From positions 1 to 64,000 of the forward strand of contig CAIRYK010000059.1 in the NCBI GenBank assembly GCA_903882805.1: a stretch of 64,000 nt of DNA, written 5' to 3'. The notes under the pieces were generated by a model, which saw only the letters and a program-made list of their open reading frames with translations, searched no databases and was not told the origin of the DNA. Shown here in pieces: positions 18,501 through 25,603 of this stretch. The translations under genes and the position numbers were made by a program. The DNA is from an uncultured Bacteroidota bacterium. Lineage in GTDB: Bacteria; Bacteroidota; Bacteroidia; Chitinophagales; Chitinophagaceae. The number at the start of each line of letters is the position of its first letter. Within the stretch, counting starts at the first letter, position 1.

Positions 18501-21369
18501 TTGGAGCAGAAGTAGATGTTCCACCAGATGTTGTACCCTGGAAGAAGATTGTGCCGCTGCCGCCGTTTGATGCAGATATTGTTGTGCTACCGCAATATGT
18601 GCCGCCGCCTGTAACTGCAACTGTATTTGGCAATGGATTGATAGTTACAGATACGCTTCCTTCTGGTCCCCAGCAACCTGCTGACGACTGAGCGCGGAAG
18701 AAATACGTTCCAGTAGTGCTTACTGTTTGTGAAGTAGAAGGAACAGCAGTTGATGTACCGCCGGTTGTTCCTGCCTGATAATATATTGTACCGCTACCGC
18801 CGTTTGCTGCTGTTATTGTTGTGCTACCGCAGAATGTACCTGCGCCGCTCGCTGTAACAGCTGTTGGCAATGGATTGATGGTAACTGTTACGCTACCTTC
18901 TGGTCCCCAGCAACCTGCGCCAGACAATGCGCGGAAAAAATATGTGCCTGAAGTAGAAATTGTTTGTGAAGAAGATAAAGTAGTAGTAGATGTACCGCCA
19001 GATGTTGTACCCTGATAGTAGATCGTGCCGCTACCGCCGTTCGCAGCAGTTATTGTTGTACTACCGCAGAAAGTGCCGCCGCCGCTAACTGTTACTGCAG
19101 TTGGCAAAGCATTAATAGTAACTGTTGAGCTACCCTGCGTTCCCCAGCAACCTGCTGAAGAAAGCGCACGGAAATAATAAGTGCCGCTTGCAGAAACAGA
19201 CTGAGATGTTGAAGGAGTAACTATTGAAGTACCGCCAGATGTAAGACCCTGATAGTATATAGTTCCGTCGCCGCCGTTTGCTGCAGACAAAGTTGCGCTA
19301 CCGCAGAAAGTACCAGCTCCTGTTACTGTTACCGCAGCAGGTAATGGATTGATCGTAACGTTTGCGCTACCCTCAACACCCCAGCAACCAGCGCCAGATT
19401 GTGCGCGGAAATAATAAGTTCCTGATGTAGAAATAGCTTGCGAAGTAGAAGGAGTAGCTACTGATGTTCCACCAGATGTAGAACCCTGATAATAAATAGT
19501 GCCGCTACCGCCATTTGCTGCTGTAATTGTTGTGCTACCGCAGAAGGTACCTGCACCTGTTACTGTTACTGCTGTAGGCAATGGATTGATGGTAACTGAT
19601 GTGCTACCTTCTGTACCCCAGCAGCCTGCTGATGTCTGAGCGCGGAAATAATAGGTGCCTGTTGCAGAAACCGACTGTGACGATGAAGGCGTTGTAGTAG
19701 ATGTACCGCCTGATGTGGCTCCCTGATAATATATTGTACCGCCTGTACCGCCAGTTGCGGTAATAGTTGTGCTACCGCAGAAAGTGCCTGCACCAGTTAC
19801 TGTTACGGCAGATGGTAAAGGATTGATCGTTACGGTAACGCTACCCTCTGTACCCCAGCAACCTGAGCTTGACTGTGAACGGAAATAATAAGTGCCTGAT
19901 GTAGAAATTGTTTGAGATGTAGAAGCTATAGCTGTAGATGTACCGCCAGCAGTTGTACCCTGGAAATAAACTGTACCACCTGCTCCGCCAGATGCTGTAA
20001 TAGTTGTGCTACCGCAGAAAGTACCTGCACCGCTAACAGTAACTGCCGCTGGTAATGGGTTTACTACTACTGTTGCGCTACCTTCTGGCCCCCAGCAACC
20101 TGCTGATGAAAGCGCGCGGAAATAATAGGTGCCTGATGTAGTAATAGCCTGAGATGTAGAAGGTGTGGTTGTAGATGTACTACCAGAAGTAGTACCCATG
20201 AAATAGATAGTGCCGCTGCCACCGTTTGATGCTGTAATTGTCGTACCGCCGCATACTGTTCCTCCGCCGCTAACAGTAACTGCAGTTGGCAATGGGTTGA
20301 TTGCCACCGCTACACTACCCTCAGCGCCCCAGCAACCAGCGCCAGACTGAGCACGGAAATAATAAGTGCCTGATGCACTTACTGACTGTGATGAAGAAGG
20401 AATGGCTGTTGATGTACCGCCTGATGTTGTACCTTGATAATATATAGTACCGCTACCGCCGTTTGCCGCAGTTATAGTTGTACTACCGCAAAAAGTACCC
20501 GCGCCGCTTGCAGTAACTGCTGTTGGCAATGGGTTGACAGTCATAATAATTGTATTTGAGTTTGCTGTGCTTGTGCTTATACAAGTAGCGTTCGAGGTCA
20601 TAACACACATTACTGTGCTACCGTTGGTAAGCGTACTGTTGAAATAAGGAAGCCCTGTTGCTACAAATGACCCATTCAGATACCACTGATAGGTTGGGGT
20701 TGTACCGCCATTTGTAGGTGTAGGTGTAAAAGTTACGCCGGTACCGCTACATATAGTTGTAGTGGGTGAAGCAGCAATCGATACGCTCGGAGCTACTGCA
20801 GCAGCAAGCGAAACGTTACCAAAGTTTGTTCCCGTAGAACCGGATGTAATACCAGCTATACCTGCGCCGAGCGACGAATATACATAGCTTGCAGACGATC
20901 CTGTAGTTGTAGCCTGAAGCTGCAAGCCGCTAATAGTAAATGCGTCGAACAAAGTTGTGTTCGAGCAGGTAATATCTATTGCCAGCGATGTGCTGGTAAA
21001 TGTACTTGCAGTTACTGCTGTAATGTTTCTTCCCGCAGTAAAGGTAAAAGTAGGTGTAGCTCCTGTGTTAAACTGCCAACCTGTTGGCGCTACCAATATC
21101 AGTTGGTTGGTACCTACAGACATATCATTTACCAGTCCCTCAGTAATGGTAATCGCCCCCATTGTTGTAAACGACGGAGCGCTGCCAGTGGCAGCTGAGT
21201 TACTACAAATGTTAGTACATCCGCTTCCCGGAGAGACTGTTACAGCCGCAAAACCGGCATAACCCATACACGTCAGCAGAAGCGCCAACAGAAAGGTTTT
21301 CATAGTACTTAAGCGCTTGTTACTAAATGGAATAACGGCATTTAAGGATCGTAAACAAAGTTTTTTCAT
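12523..21369 (-). CDS. giant T9SS-exported repeat protein (adhesin-like), 2948 residues
   Basis: A signal peptide (MKTFLLALLLTCMGYAGFA, from an internal ATG at 21303) is preceded by a 22-residue basic extension if the first ATG is used. An N-terminal region of about 260 residues contains an Ig-like unit with YQWYLNG. Next come 20 tandem units of 79 residues with fixed FCGS and GCW cysteines, ending INPLP. Then come 7 units of 89 residues starting near TVTGGGSYCAGG, three bacterial-Ig-2-like units and two Ig-like units (YQWVLDG, YQWFLNG). The last 72 residues, starting NIRIYPNPATS and containing SSGIYLVMVYD, form a type A T9SS sorting domain. It is probably attached to or released from the cell surface as an adhesin or sheath component; this role is inferred from architecture. 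The two cysteines per unit suggest a disulfide in each repeat. Confidence 0.9.
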   Translation of the reverse strand: MKKLCLRSLNAVIPFSNKRLSTMKTFLLALLLTCMGYAGFAAVTVSPGSGCTNICSNSAATGSAPSFTTMGAITITEGLVNDMSVGTNQLILVAPTGWQFNTGATPTFTFTAGRNITAVTASTFTSTSLAIDITCSNTTLFDAFTISGLQLQATTTGSSASYVYSSLGAGIAGITSGSTGTNFGNVSLAAAVAPSVSIAASPTTTICSGTGVTFTPTPTNGGTTPTYQWYLNGSFVATGLPYFNSTLTNGSTVMCVMTSNATCISTSTANSNTIIMTVNPLPTAVTASGAGTFCGSTTITAANGGSGTIYYQGTTSGGTSTAIPSSSQSVSASGTYYFRAQSGAGCWGAEGSVAVAINPLPTAVTVSGGGTVCGGTTITASNGGSGTIYFMGTTSGSTSTTTPSTSQAITTSGTYYFRALSSAGCWGPEGSATVVVNPLPAAVTVSGAGTFCGSTTITASGGAGGTVYFQGTTAGGTSTAIASTSQTISTSGTYYFRSQSSSGCWGTEGSVTVTINPLPSAVTVTGAGTFCGSTTITATGGTGGTIYYQGATSGGTSTTTPSSSQSVSATGTYYFRAQTSAGCWGTEGSTSVTINPLPTAVTVTGAGTFCGSTTITAANGGSGTIYYQGSTSGGTSVATPSTSQAISTSGTYYFRAQSGAGCWGVEGSANVTINPLPAAVTVTGAGTFCGSATLSAANGGDGTIYYQGLTSGGTSIVTPSTSQSVSASGTYYFRALSSAGCWGTQGSSTVTINALPTAVTVSGGGTFCGSTTITAANGGSGTIYYQGTTSGGTSTTTLSSSQTISTSGTYFFRALSGAGCWGPEGSVTVTINPLPTAVTASGAGTFCGSTTITAANGGSGTIYYQAGTTGGTSTAVPSTSQTVSTTGTYFFRAQSSAGCWGPEGSVSVTINPLPNTVAVTGGGTYCGSTTISASNGGSGTIFFQGTTSGGTSTSAPMTSATITTSGTYYFRAQSGAGCWGAEGSVIVVINPLPTAVIATGAGSFCGSTTINASNGGSGTMYFQGTTTGGTSVAFPATSATVISSGTYYFRAQSGAGCWSNEGAVIVTINPLPNPTTVSGGGTFCGSTTITASNGGSGTIYFQGTTSGGTSTATPSTSQTITTPGTYYFRALSSGGCWGAEGSVNVLINPIPAPVTVTGAGTFCGSSTTLTASNGGDGTIYFQGTTSGGLSTTTPSTSQVVGASNTYYFRAQSLAGCWGTQGSATVVLNPLPNAVVASGAGTFCGSTTVTAANGGSGVIYFQGTTSGGTSTATPSTSQLITTSGTYYFRALSSAGCWGTEGSVTVTINPLPSTTVASGAGTFCGSATIGGTNGGDGTIYYQGLTSGGTSIATPSTTQVVVSSGTYYFRARSSAGCWGTEGSVTVTVNPLPLAVTASGAGTFCGGTTITASNGGSGTIYFQGTTSGGTSTLVPSSSAVVSASGTYYFRAQSALGCWGPEGAVTVTINPLPATAVVTGAGTFCGSTTINADNGGDGIMYFQNTISGGISTAAPSTSQVIAASGTYYFRAQSSAGCWGNQGSVSVIVNPLPTAVTVTGSGTFCGNTTINASNGGSGTIFFQGNTSLGTSTTTPSISQVITTSGTYFFRARSLAGCWGTEGSATVTVNPLPATAVVTGSGTFCGSTSISADNGGDGTMYFQGTTSGGTSVLSPSISQTVSSTGVYYFRAQSGLGCWGPEGSVAVTINPLPTAVTVSGGGSFCGSATITATGGTGGTIYYQGTTSGGTSVATPSSSIVLSTSGTYYFRSRSAAGCWGPEGSVTVVINPFPATVVVSGAGAFCNSTTITATNGGDGVIYFQGTTSGGTSTIVPSSAEFITASGTYYFRAQSSAGCWSTQGSAAVVINPLPGTFTVTGGGSYCSGGAGVVVGLGGSAAGIRYQLYRDFAPVGLPVTGTGSAITFGSQTVAGFYTVQATSTITGCVNDMTGGVAVTVLPLPTVFTMTGGGAYCSGDTGVHVGLDGSEIGINYQLIYGGVPTGTPVAGTGLPLDFGLETLGGVYTVVATNGTTGCISAMGGSSTVSINLLPSVFAVTGGGTQCAGGVGFPINLAGSTLGIEYQLYNGILPSGSMVIGTGSAITFGLRTADGVYTVVARNPVTGCTNTMTGSQTISNHPLPTAYTLTGGGSYCAGGVGVDVSISNSDLGIDYQLFNSGTPVGTPISGTGAAISFGLQTTPGFYTIVATDMTTPLLCTNVMTGVDTVIMNPLPAIFNVTGGGAYCAGGTGVLVGLDGSELGLSYQLSVGGVPTGAPLTGTGVALDFGLQTIGGAYTVNAVTPFGCTNTMTSTISVAVNALPVPQTVTGGGSYCAGGAGVNVGLFTTEGGSISYQLLVDGVPTGTPVTGTGSSISFGLQTIAGLYTVQAANTITGCTNAMTGSATITIDPLPTVYTLSGGGAYCAGGAGVTDTLSGSAVGILYEYSLGGVAMDTLVGTGSALVHNHTAAGTYTVMAINATTGCTQAMSGSSSVLINPLPSPIAGATNLCVGSTITLTDTDPSGTWNSSDITIGTINPLTGDITGVAAGVITITYTLPTTCYITRTQTINNLPVVGVISGTTTVCQLSSTTLADTTAGGVWTSGNLAIATIGAGTGVATGVASGTAPITYTVTSPFGCVSAVYSSVSVNPVPAVTPIVGSITNVCAGLTIPLSNATTGGVWSSSNALVATVGTSGTVTGVAFGAAVISYTVTNTSGCSSSALYFVSIGNAMPSSAILPTGSATLCNNNPVLLSVATTGSGLTYQWVLDGSSIAGATNFDYLASTAGVYTNIIDNGTCNITLPSVTVVNPPVAVITEDTAGHFLHTGAFASYQWFLNGVAISGATTNIVFETSGGSYTVVVGDGNGCTDTSDVFLLGGLVKTNKVVTPSANIRIYPNPATSIVYIDAPEKSVVSIMSPDGRIIMDRQEAVSINIAQLSSGIYLVMVYDENNVLLKTERLIKTQ
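13912..15780 (-). repeat. repeat array B: seven units averaging 267 bp
   Basis: Seven adjacent coding units total 623 codons, an average of 89 each. Every unit starts near TGGGSYCAGG, has a central YQL segment and a late Cys in a TGCTNAMTG-like motif, and ends in PLP. Units are more divergent from each other than those of array A. Confidence 0.85.
15781..20523 (-). repeat. repeat array A: twenty near-identical 237-bp units
   Basis: Twenty head-to-tail units of 79 codons fill 4743 bases, equal to 20 x 237 plus one extra codon in the unit near 17880. Each encodes GTFCGSTTIT, NGGSGTIYFQGTTSGG, GTYYFRAQS and GCWGxEGS and ends INPLP. Neighbouring units share long identical DNA stretches, so copy number could change by recombination or be misassembled. 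Confidence 0.92.
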
Positions 21370-21668
21370 GAGCTACAACTTAGATAAAAAAATTATTTTG
21401 CTAAATTAAGGGTAAACATACTAAAATTTAATTACCTCCCCAATAATTGCCCCGATTTTTTTAGGAAAAAATTATCCACAGTAATTAACATAAACAATAA
21501 AAACAGGATGAAATTTCCACCAGTTTGCCTATTCCCCACATCTTACGTTTAAATATTTATATTTATAAACTTTTCAGACGTTCTTCCTCTAGCCTAATTT
21601 CAGGAATTATTATTCAGCGTTCGGCAAAATACCATCAACATTCAATTAAGAAGCTGATTGACACGCAT
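21370..21668. other. AT-rich leader of the giant gene, no gene seen
   Basis: About 300 bases between the giant gene and the terminator at 21669 hold no convincing ORF or RNA gene. The stretch is AT-rich, with a run of TTTAAATATTTATATTTAT near 21550. No exact TAnnTTTG box is seen on the minus strand; the best is TAATTTAG, one mismatch, near 21395-21402. The giant gene may use another promoter type. Confidence 0.4.
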
Positions 21669-21712
21669 AAAAAAAGGGCCTAATGCAATAATTCGCACTT
21701 GGCCCTTTTTTT
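21669..21712. terminator. terminator of the TPR gene (21731-22381)
   Basis: AAAAAAAGGGCC (21669-21680) pairs perfectly with GGCCCTTTTTTT (21701-21712) around a 20-nt loop. It has a T-run on both strands and would stop transcripts from the TPR gene before they reach the giant gene. Confidence 0.85.
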
Positions 21713-21730
21713 GTTTATAGTCTCCAAGAT

Positions 21731-22381
21731 TTATCCTGGAATACGTGCAATATATTTAGACATTTCTTTTATTTGTTCAACTATTTGCGGATTGGTCGCT
21801 TTACAAGCCTTGGCTTTTGCAAAGTATACCTTCCCATTTCTAAAATCTCTGCGCTGAATGCATATAGCCGACAGTTGTAGGTAGGCTGTTGCCTCGTTAT
21901 CTTTATCAGGCAAACCTAATTTAATTGCTTTTTGTAAATTTTCGTAAGCCTCTCTGGTGTTGCCTTTCTTTTGCGCTATGGCGCCCAGTTGCAAATAGGC
22001 TGTTCCTTCATATCCCTGCTCTGGCATGCCAATCTCCAAACCCTTCCTCAACTGCGCTTCTGCTTTGTCCAAATCATCGCCCATAGAAGAGAAATTAGAT
22101 TGCAACATATAATAAGACGAGCGTATAGGCTTGTACAGCAAATTTGGATACTTCACTTGTGCCAACAACTTCTGTGCGCCTTCCATATCCCCGCTTTCCA
22201 TATACCCCTGTATTAATGTCATAGGTCCTACAAGAAAATAAGCGACTACCATTAATATGGCAATTAGAAAAGGAATCCAAGCCACCCACCAGGTAACTTT
22301 AAATCCAATAAGAAAGCCAAGAGCAATTAATACTACAGCTATAGGGATACGATAAAATACAAATATGCGTCTGAAATTCAT
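21731..22381 (-). CDS. membrane-anchored TPR protein
   Basis: The 216-residue protein has two N-terminal hydrophobic helices (about 10-28 and 32-52) followed by three to four TPR-like units. These include the repeated pattern GTAYLQLGAIAQKKGNTREAYENL and ATAYLQLSAICIQRRDF. It is probably an inner-membrane scaffold facing the cytoplasm or periplasm; partner and function are unknown. The frame is open upstream to 22543, but the ATG at 22381 gives the natural MNFRRIFVFYRIP start and lies 16 bases after a perfect -7 box TATATTTG (22398-22405). It forms a single-gene unit with its own terminator. Confidence 0.75.
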   Translation of the reverse strand: MNFRRIFVFYRIPIAVVLIALGFLIGFKVTWWVAWIPFLIAILMVVAYFLVGPMTLIQGYMESGDMEGAQKLLAQVKYPNLLYKPIRSSYYMLQSNFSSMGDDLDKAEAQLRKGLEIGMPEQGYEGTAYLQLGAIAQKKGNTREAYENLQKAIKLGLPDKDNEATAYLQLSAICIQRRDFRNGKVYFAKAKACKATNPQIVEQIKEMSKYIARIPG

Positions 22382-22397
22382 AATATAATTTGGGCGG

Positions 22398-22405
22398 CAA
22401 ATATA
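22398..22405 (-). promoter_or_regulatory. -7 box of the TPR gene
   Basis: TATATTTG on the minus strand is an exact TAnnTTTG match 16 bases before the ATG at 22381. The -33 element is weak. Confidence 0.45.
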
Positions 22406-22544
22406 CCTCATTTTCCGAAGATTAGATAACACTGACTTTTGAAGAGGTATTTTTTGTAGTGCACTTACACCATTATATATAGGCGTACAAAAGCGTGCTT
22501 TATATTTATTGTATACCGAGCTACTTTTTACTGTTGCTATCATC

Positions 22545-22552
22545 TATTTTTG
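22545..22552 (+). promoter_or_regulatory. -7 box of the methyltransferase-PAP2 operon
   Basis: TATTTTTG matches TAnnTTTG exactly, 50 bases upstream of the ATG at 22603. The -33 region is T-rich but has no exact TTTG at the right spacing. Confidence 0.4.
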
Positions 22553-22602
22553 CAAAGAGTGGTGAGGTGTTGCCTACTTGATAAATAACACGAACATAAT
22601 TT

Positions 22603-23337
22603 ATGGGTTGGTATAAAAATTGGTTTGGTTCCCCTTATTACAAAATATTGTATCAAAACCGCGATGAGGCAGAAGCGCAGCAATTTGTAGAGCAATTGTT
22701 GCAATATTTGCAACCGCCCACCCGTAGCGCTATGCTGGACATAGCATGCGGAGAAGGCCGATTTGCCCGGCAACTCGCCGAGCACGGCTACAATGTAACG
22801 GGCATCGACATATCGCAAGAAGCAATAGAAATTGCTAAAGGCTCAGAAAATGAACATCTTCAGTTTTTTGTTCAGGATATGCGGATGCCCTTCTACATAA
22901 ACTTTTTCGACTATTCATTTAATTTCTTTACCAGCTTTGGGTATTTCGCCCATGACCGAGATCACGCCTTGGCTGCAAGATCATTTGCCGCAGGCCTTAA
23001 GCCCGGCGGACTGTTGGTAATAGATTACCTAAATTACGAACATGTAATTGCAAACTTTATCGCAGAAGAACAAATAAACAGAGGCAGTTATACCTTTAAT
23101 ATTAAGCGAACTATAGAGCGCGGACATATTATTAAAGAAATTAGCTTTACTGACGCAAATAATAAACACTGGAATTTCACCGAAAGTGTAGCCGCATTTT
23201 CACGCCAAGACTTTATCAGAATATTTGAGTCATCGGGAATGGAGCTTACCGCAACTTTTGGCGATTACAATCTTGGTAATTACGATCAAGCCCATTCTGC
23301 CCGACTAATTATGGTATTCAAAAAGAAGCATGTTTAA
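22603..23337 (+). CDS. class I SAM-dependent methyltransferase
   Basis: The cytosolic protein of 244 residues has a Rossmann-type methyltransferase fold. Motif I is MLDIACGEGRFARQL (about 44-58), with the acidic end of strand 2 in TGIDIS, a DMR motif after strand 3 and LKPGGLLVIDYLNYE at strand 5. The N-terminus MGWYKNWFGSPYYKILYQNRD is typical of a Bacteroidota family of unknown substrate. The stop overlaps the start of the PAP2 gene by 8 bases, so the two are translationally coupled. A lipid or cell-envelope small molecule is a possible substrate, but nothing in the sequence fixes it. Confidence 0.85.
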   Translation: MGWYKNWFGSPYYKILYQNRDEAEAQQFVEQLLQYLQPPTRSAMLDIACGEGRFARQLAEHGYNVTGIDISQEAIEIAKGSENEHLQFFVQDMRMPFYINFFDYSFNFFTSFGYFAHDRDHALAARSFAAGLKPGGLLVIDYLNYEHVIANFIAEEQINRGSYTFNIKRTIERGHIIKEISFTDANNKHWNFTESVAAFSRQDFIRIFESSGMELTATFGDYNLGNYDQAHSARLIMVFKKKHV

Positions 23338-23923
23338 TATTATACTCGATAATATTGTTTACTGGGATCACATAGCGTGGTATTATATCAATACGCAGTG
23401 GCATAATGCCGTACTTGATACAATCGCTCCTTTTTTGCGGAATCAGTGGTTTTGGGCGCCACTATATCTATTCCTCCTTTTGTTTATGCCTTCGCGGTTC
23501 GGCAAAACCGGGTGGATATGGTGCGCCGCCTTTATTATAGCATTCTCACTTTCCGATCAAATTAGCGCTTCCTTAATGAAGCCTTACTTTCATCGCATAC
23601 GCCCTTGCAACAACCCATACCTATCATCCATAATACGTACACTCGTACCATGTGGCGGCGGATATAGCTTCCCTTCCTCTCACGCGTCCAATCATTTTGC
23701 TATGGGCGTGTTTAGCGCAGTTACCATGAGCCGCTACACAAAATGGATTTGGCCAGTTGCAATACTATGGGCAGCGTCAGTTTCTTTATCGCAGGTATAT
23801 GTTGGCGTCCACTTTCCGGTAGATGTAGCCTGCGGCGCAATACTGGGCAGCGCCATAGGCGTCGTCATAGGGCGACTGTTCAATGCTAATTTCAATAAAA
23901 AACCAGATCAGGAAGTTGCCTGA
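23330..23923 (+). CDS. PAP2-family membrane phosphatase
   Basis: The inner-membrane protein of 197 residues has five to six helices. The three PAP2 motifs are visible: KPYFHRIRP, PSSHASN and SQVYVGVHFPVD. In the third, the usual Arg of SRxxxxxHxxxD is Gln, while the catalytic His and Asp are kept. Family members dephosphorylate undecaprenyl pyrophosphate, phosphatidylglycerol phosphate or lipid A phosphates on the periplasmic side. Which applies here is unknown. It overlaps the preceding methyltransferase by 8 bases and probably shares its promoter. Confidence 0.88.
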   Translation: MFNIILDNIVYWDHIAWYYINTQWHNAVLDTIAPFLRNQWFWAPLYLFLLLFMPSRFGKTGWIWCAAFIIAFSLSDQISASLMKPYFHRIRPCNNPYLSSIIRTLVPCGGGYSFPSSHASNHFAMGVFSAVTMSRYTKWIWPVAILWAASVSLSQVYVGVHFPVDVACGAILGSAIGVVIGRLFNANFNKKPDQEVA

Positions 23924-23931
23924 ATTACTGC

Positions 23932-24744
23932 CTATTTGTGCTCGTTTAGGAACGTTTCAAAATCATCGATGGATGTTTTATAAGAAAAGGTTGGTTTTAA
24001 ATCATCATAATACGCTTTGTCGGCGGTAACAGCGTAGGCCCATTTTGCGAAATCCAGTTTACTATTCTCAAACATAAGCCACGACAGTATGTAGGACGCT
24101 TGATTCACAGTAATTTTCTCGTTTTTGAGCGCTGTCTTTAACGCCAGCATTTTATCAGTATCCGTAGATTTAGCTTCTACTTTTTTCTTAATCTTATCCA
24201 GTTCCTCGTCGTCAATTGTGCTGATGGCGGTGGATGGTGGAGGTGTATCTTTTACTGCCGGAGTGTTGGTATTGTTATTAGTGTTGTTGCTATATGCCGC
24301 TTGCTCGCTTTCCTTACGCTTTCTTTGTTCTTCGCTTGCGCCATCGCTGCCATCAAACATATCTATCCGGTTGAGCTCGTTCTTTGGCGGATGGTTGAAA
24401 GTAAAATCACTGATAGGCTGTACCCTTAAATCAGTTTCACCCGAAATCTTATCTAAAACAAACAAAGTAATGTCGCCGTGATAGGTGCGCACAAAGCCTT
24501 CAAAAATCATATCTTCATATCCCCTACCCCTCCTGCTTTGCAGGTAAGTATACACCCTCAGTTTGTGTTCACCTGGAGGCAACTCGCTAATAGTAACCGT
24601 TGTGCCGCGCTTGTTAAAATACCGGCCATCGAGCGATACATTAACTGGTGTATTATCTGTGAGACGCACTCGCAGCATAGATTGTGCAACCGCCTGCACG
24701 CTGATAGCCGCCATTATGGTGGATAAGAAAATTAGCTTTTTCAT
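23932..24744 (-). CDS. secreted DUF4476-domain protein
   Basis: A signal peptide (MKKLIFLSTIMAAISVQAVAQ) is followed by a small beta domain of about 90 residues. It resembles a PEGA-like surface module (VSLDGRYFNKRGTTVTISELPPGEHKLRVY). A low-complexity Asn/Thr/Pro linker comes next, then a C-terminal helical DUF4476 domain (from DEELDKIKKKVEAK to the end) with the ALKNEKITVNQASYILSWLMFE pattern. The domain is common in Bacteroidota periplasmic or surface proteins and its function is not known. It is convergent with the PAP2 gene with 8 bases between them. Confidence 0.82.
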   Translation of the reverse strand: MKKLIFLSTIMAAISVQAVAQSMLRVRLTDNTPVNVSLDGRYFNKRGTTVTISELPPGEHKLRVYTYLQSRRGRGYEDMIFEGFVRTYHGDITLFVLDKISGETDLRVQPISDFTFNHPPKNELNRIDMFDGSDGASEEQRKRKESEQAAYSNNTNNNTNTPAVKDTPPPSTAISTIDDEELDKIKKKVEAKSTDTDKMLALKTALKNEKITVNQASYILSWLMFENSKLDFAKWAYAVTADKAYYDDLKPTFSYKTSIDDFETFLNEHK

Positions 24745-24825
24745 ACGCTGAATTCTACTTTATTTTTTATTCAACAATTGCCGTGCCACATGCACTAGCT
24801 ATTGACATTTGATTCAATACACAGT

Positions 24826-25566
24826 TTATCCAGCTACCAAATAAGCGCATAGTATGCCTGTCGCCACCCCGGCATTTAGCGATTCGGCGCCGCCGAAAGC
24901 TGGTATGGTTACTTTTTGTGTAGCCAATGATACAATATTTTGCGCTATTCCCTTCGATTCGTTGCCAATAATTAATGCACCTGCGCCAAGGCGTGGCACA
25001 CTATACAAATTTGCACCATCCAGAGTTGCGGCAAACACGGGAACCGTCAACCTGGCAATAAAATCAGGTAGATCCTCTTCATAAATATTTACCCGCAAGT
25101 GCCCACCCATAGCGCTCTGCACCACCTTGGGATTATATACATCTACACAACCCGGAGAGCAAACAAGGTGACTAATACCAAACCAGTCGGCAATACGGAT
25201 AATAGTGCCCATATTGCCGGGGTCCTGAATACGATCAAGCAGCAAGTACCACGATTGTGTTACCGGAGGAGGTGTTGCGCCAGGCATAGCAACAACAAGC
25301 AACACTTCGCCCGGCGTACTAAGTGTGGTTATTTGAGCCATCTCAATATCTGTAGCTACGCACACCTTTGCATTACCCTGTTTTTTTAGTAGCGCCGTAT
25401 TGGCGCTTGCCCATGGCTCGGTAACCACAACATATTCTATATGCGCATTGCTTGCAAGCCACTCCTTGGCCATTTTTTCGCCCTCCACTATAAATACCTT
25501 ATTTTCATAGCGGAATTTCTGCTGTGTTAACGACCGAATGTACTTATTTTGCGCTTTCGTGAGCAT
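24826..25566 (-). CDS. TrmH/SpoU-family RNA 2'-O-methyltransferase
   Basis: The cytosolic enzyme of 246 residues has a trefoil-knot SPOUT fold. The N-terminal substrate-binding part contains KFRYENKVFIVEGEKMAKEWL. The three SpoU motifs are LLLDRIQDPGNMGTIIRIADWFG, LIIGNESKGI and ESLNAGVATGILCAYL. It methylates ribose 2'-OH in rRNA or tRNA; the target nucleotide cannot be deduced. The ATG at 25566 is chosen over 25629 because it gives MLTKAQNKYIRSL, typical for the family. It also lies six bases after a perfect -7 box TAGTTTTG (25573-25580). It is divergent from tamL, with 37 bases between starts. Confidence 0.9.
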   Translation of the reverse strand: MLTKAQNKYIRSLTQQKFRYENKVFIVEGEKMAKEWLASNAHIEYVVVTEPWASANTALLKKQGNAKVCVATDIEMAQITTLSTPGEVLLVVAMPGATPPPVTQSWYLLLDRIQDPGNMGTIIRIADWFGISHLVCSPGCVDVYNPKVVQSAMGGHLRVNIYEEDLPDFIARLTVPVFAATLDGANLYSVPRLGAGALIIGNESKGIAQNIVSLATQKVTIPAFGGAESLNAGVATGILCAYLVAG

Positions 25567-25569
25567 ACA

Positions 25570-25592
25570 CTGCAAAACTATAATAATTGCAG
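25570..25592. promoter_or_regulatory. compact divergent promoter region with inverted repeat
   Basis: CTGCAA (25570-25575) and TTGCAG (25587-25592) form an inverted repeat with an 11-nt spacer between the trmH-like and tamL starts. The minus-strand -7 box TAGTTTTG (25573-25580) overlaps its left arm. A regulatory role is possible but unproven. Confidence 0.35.
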
Positions 25593-25603
25593 TTGCCGGA
25601 TAC

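Noticed and set aside
16571-19015. A series of regularly spaced plus-strand ORFs with similar Pro/Val-rich translations
   Set aside because: They recur with the 237-bp period because they are the antisense of the repeat units, not independent genes.
12523-21369. Tandem repeats considered as a CRISPR or non-coding satellite
   Set aside because: Units are 237 bp, keep one open frame throughout and encode conserved protein blocks.
21370-21730. Possible tRNA or small RNA in the 360-base gap
   Set aside because: No cloverleaf, T-loop GGTTCGAAT-like sequence or promoter-terminator pair apart from the terminator of the neighbouring TPR gene.
22540-22818. Minus-strand ORF overlapping the start of the methyltransferase gene
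   Set aside because: Antisense to a well-supported methyltransferase and without recognisable features.
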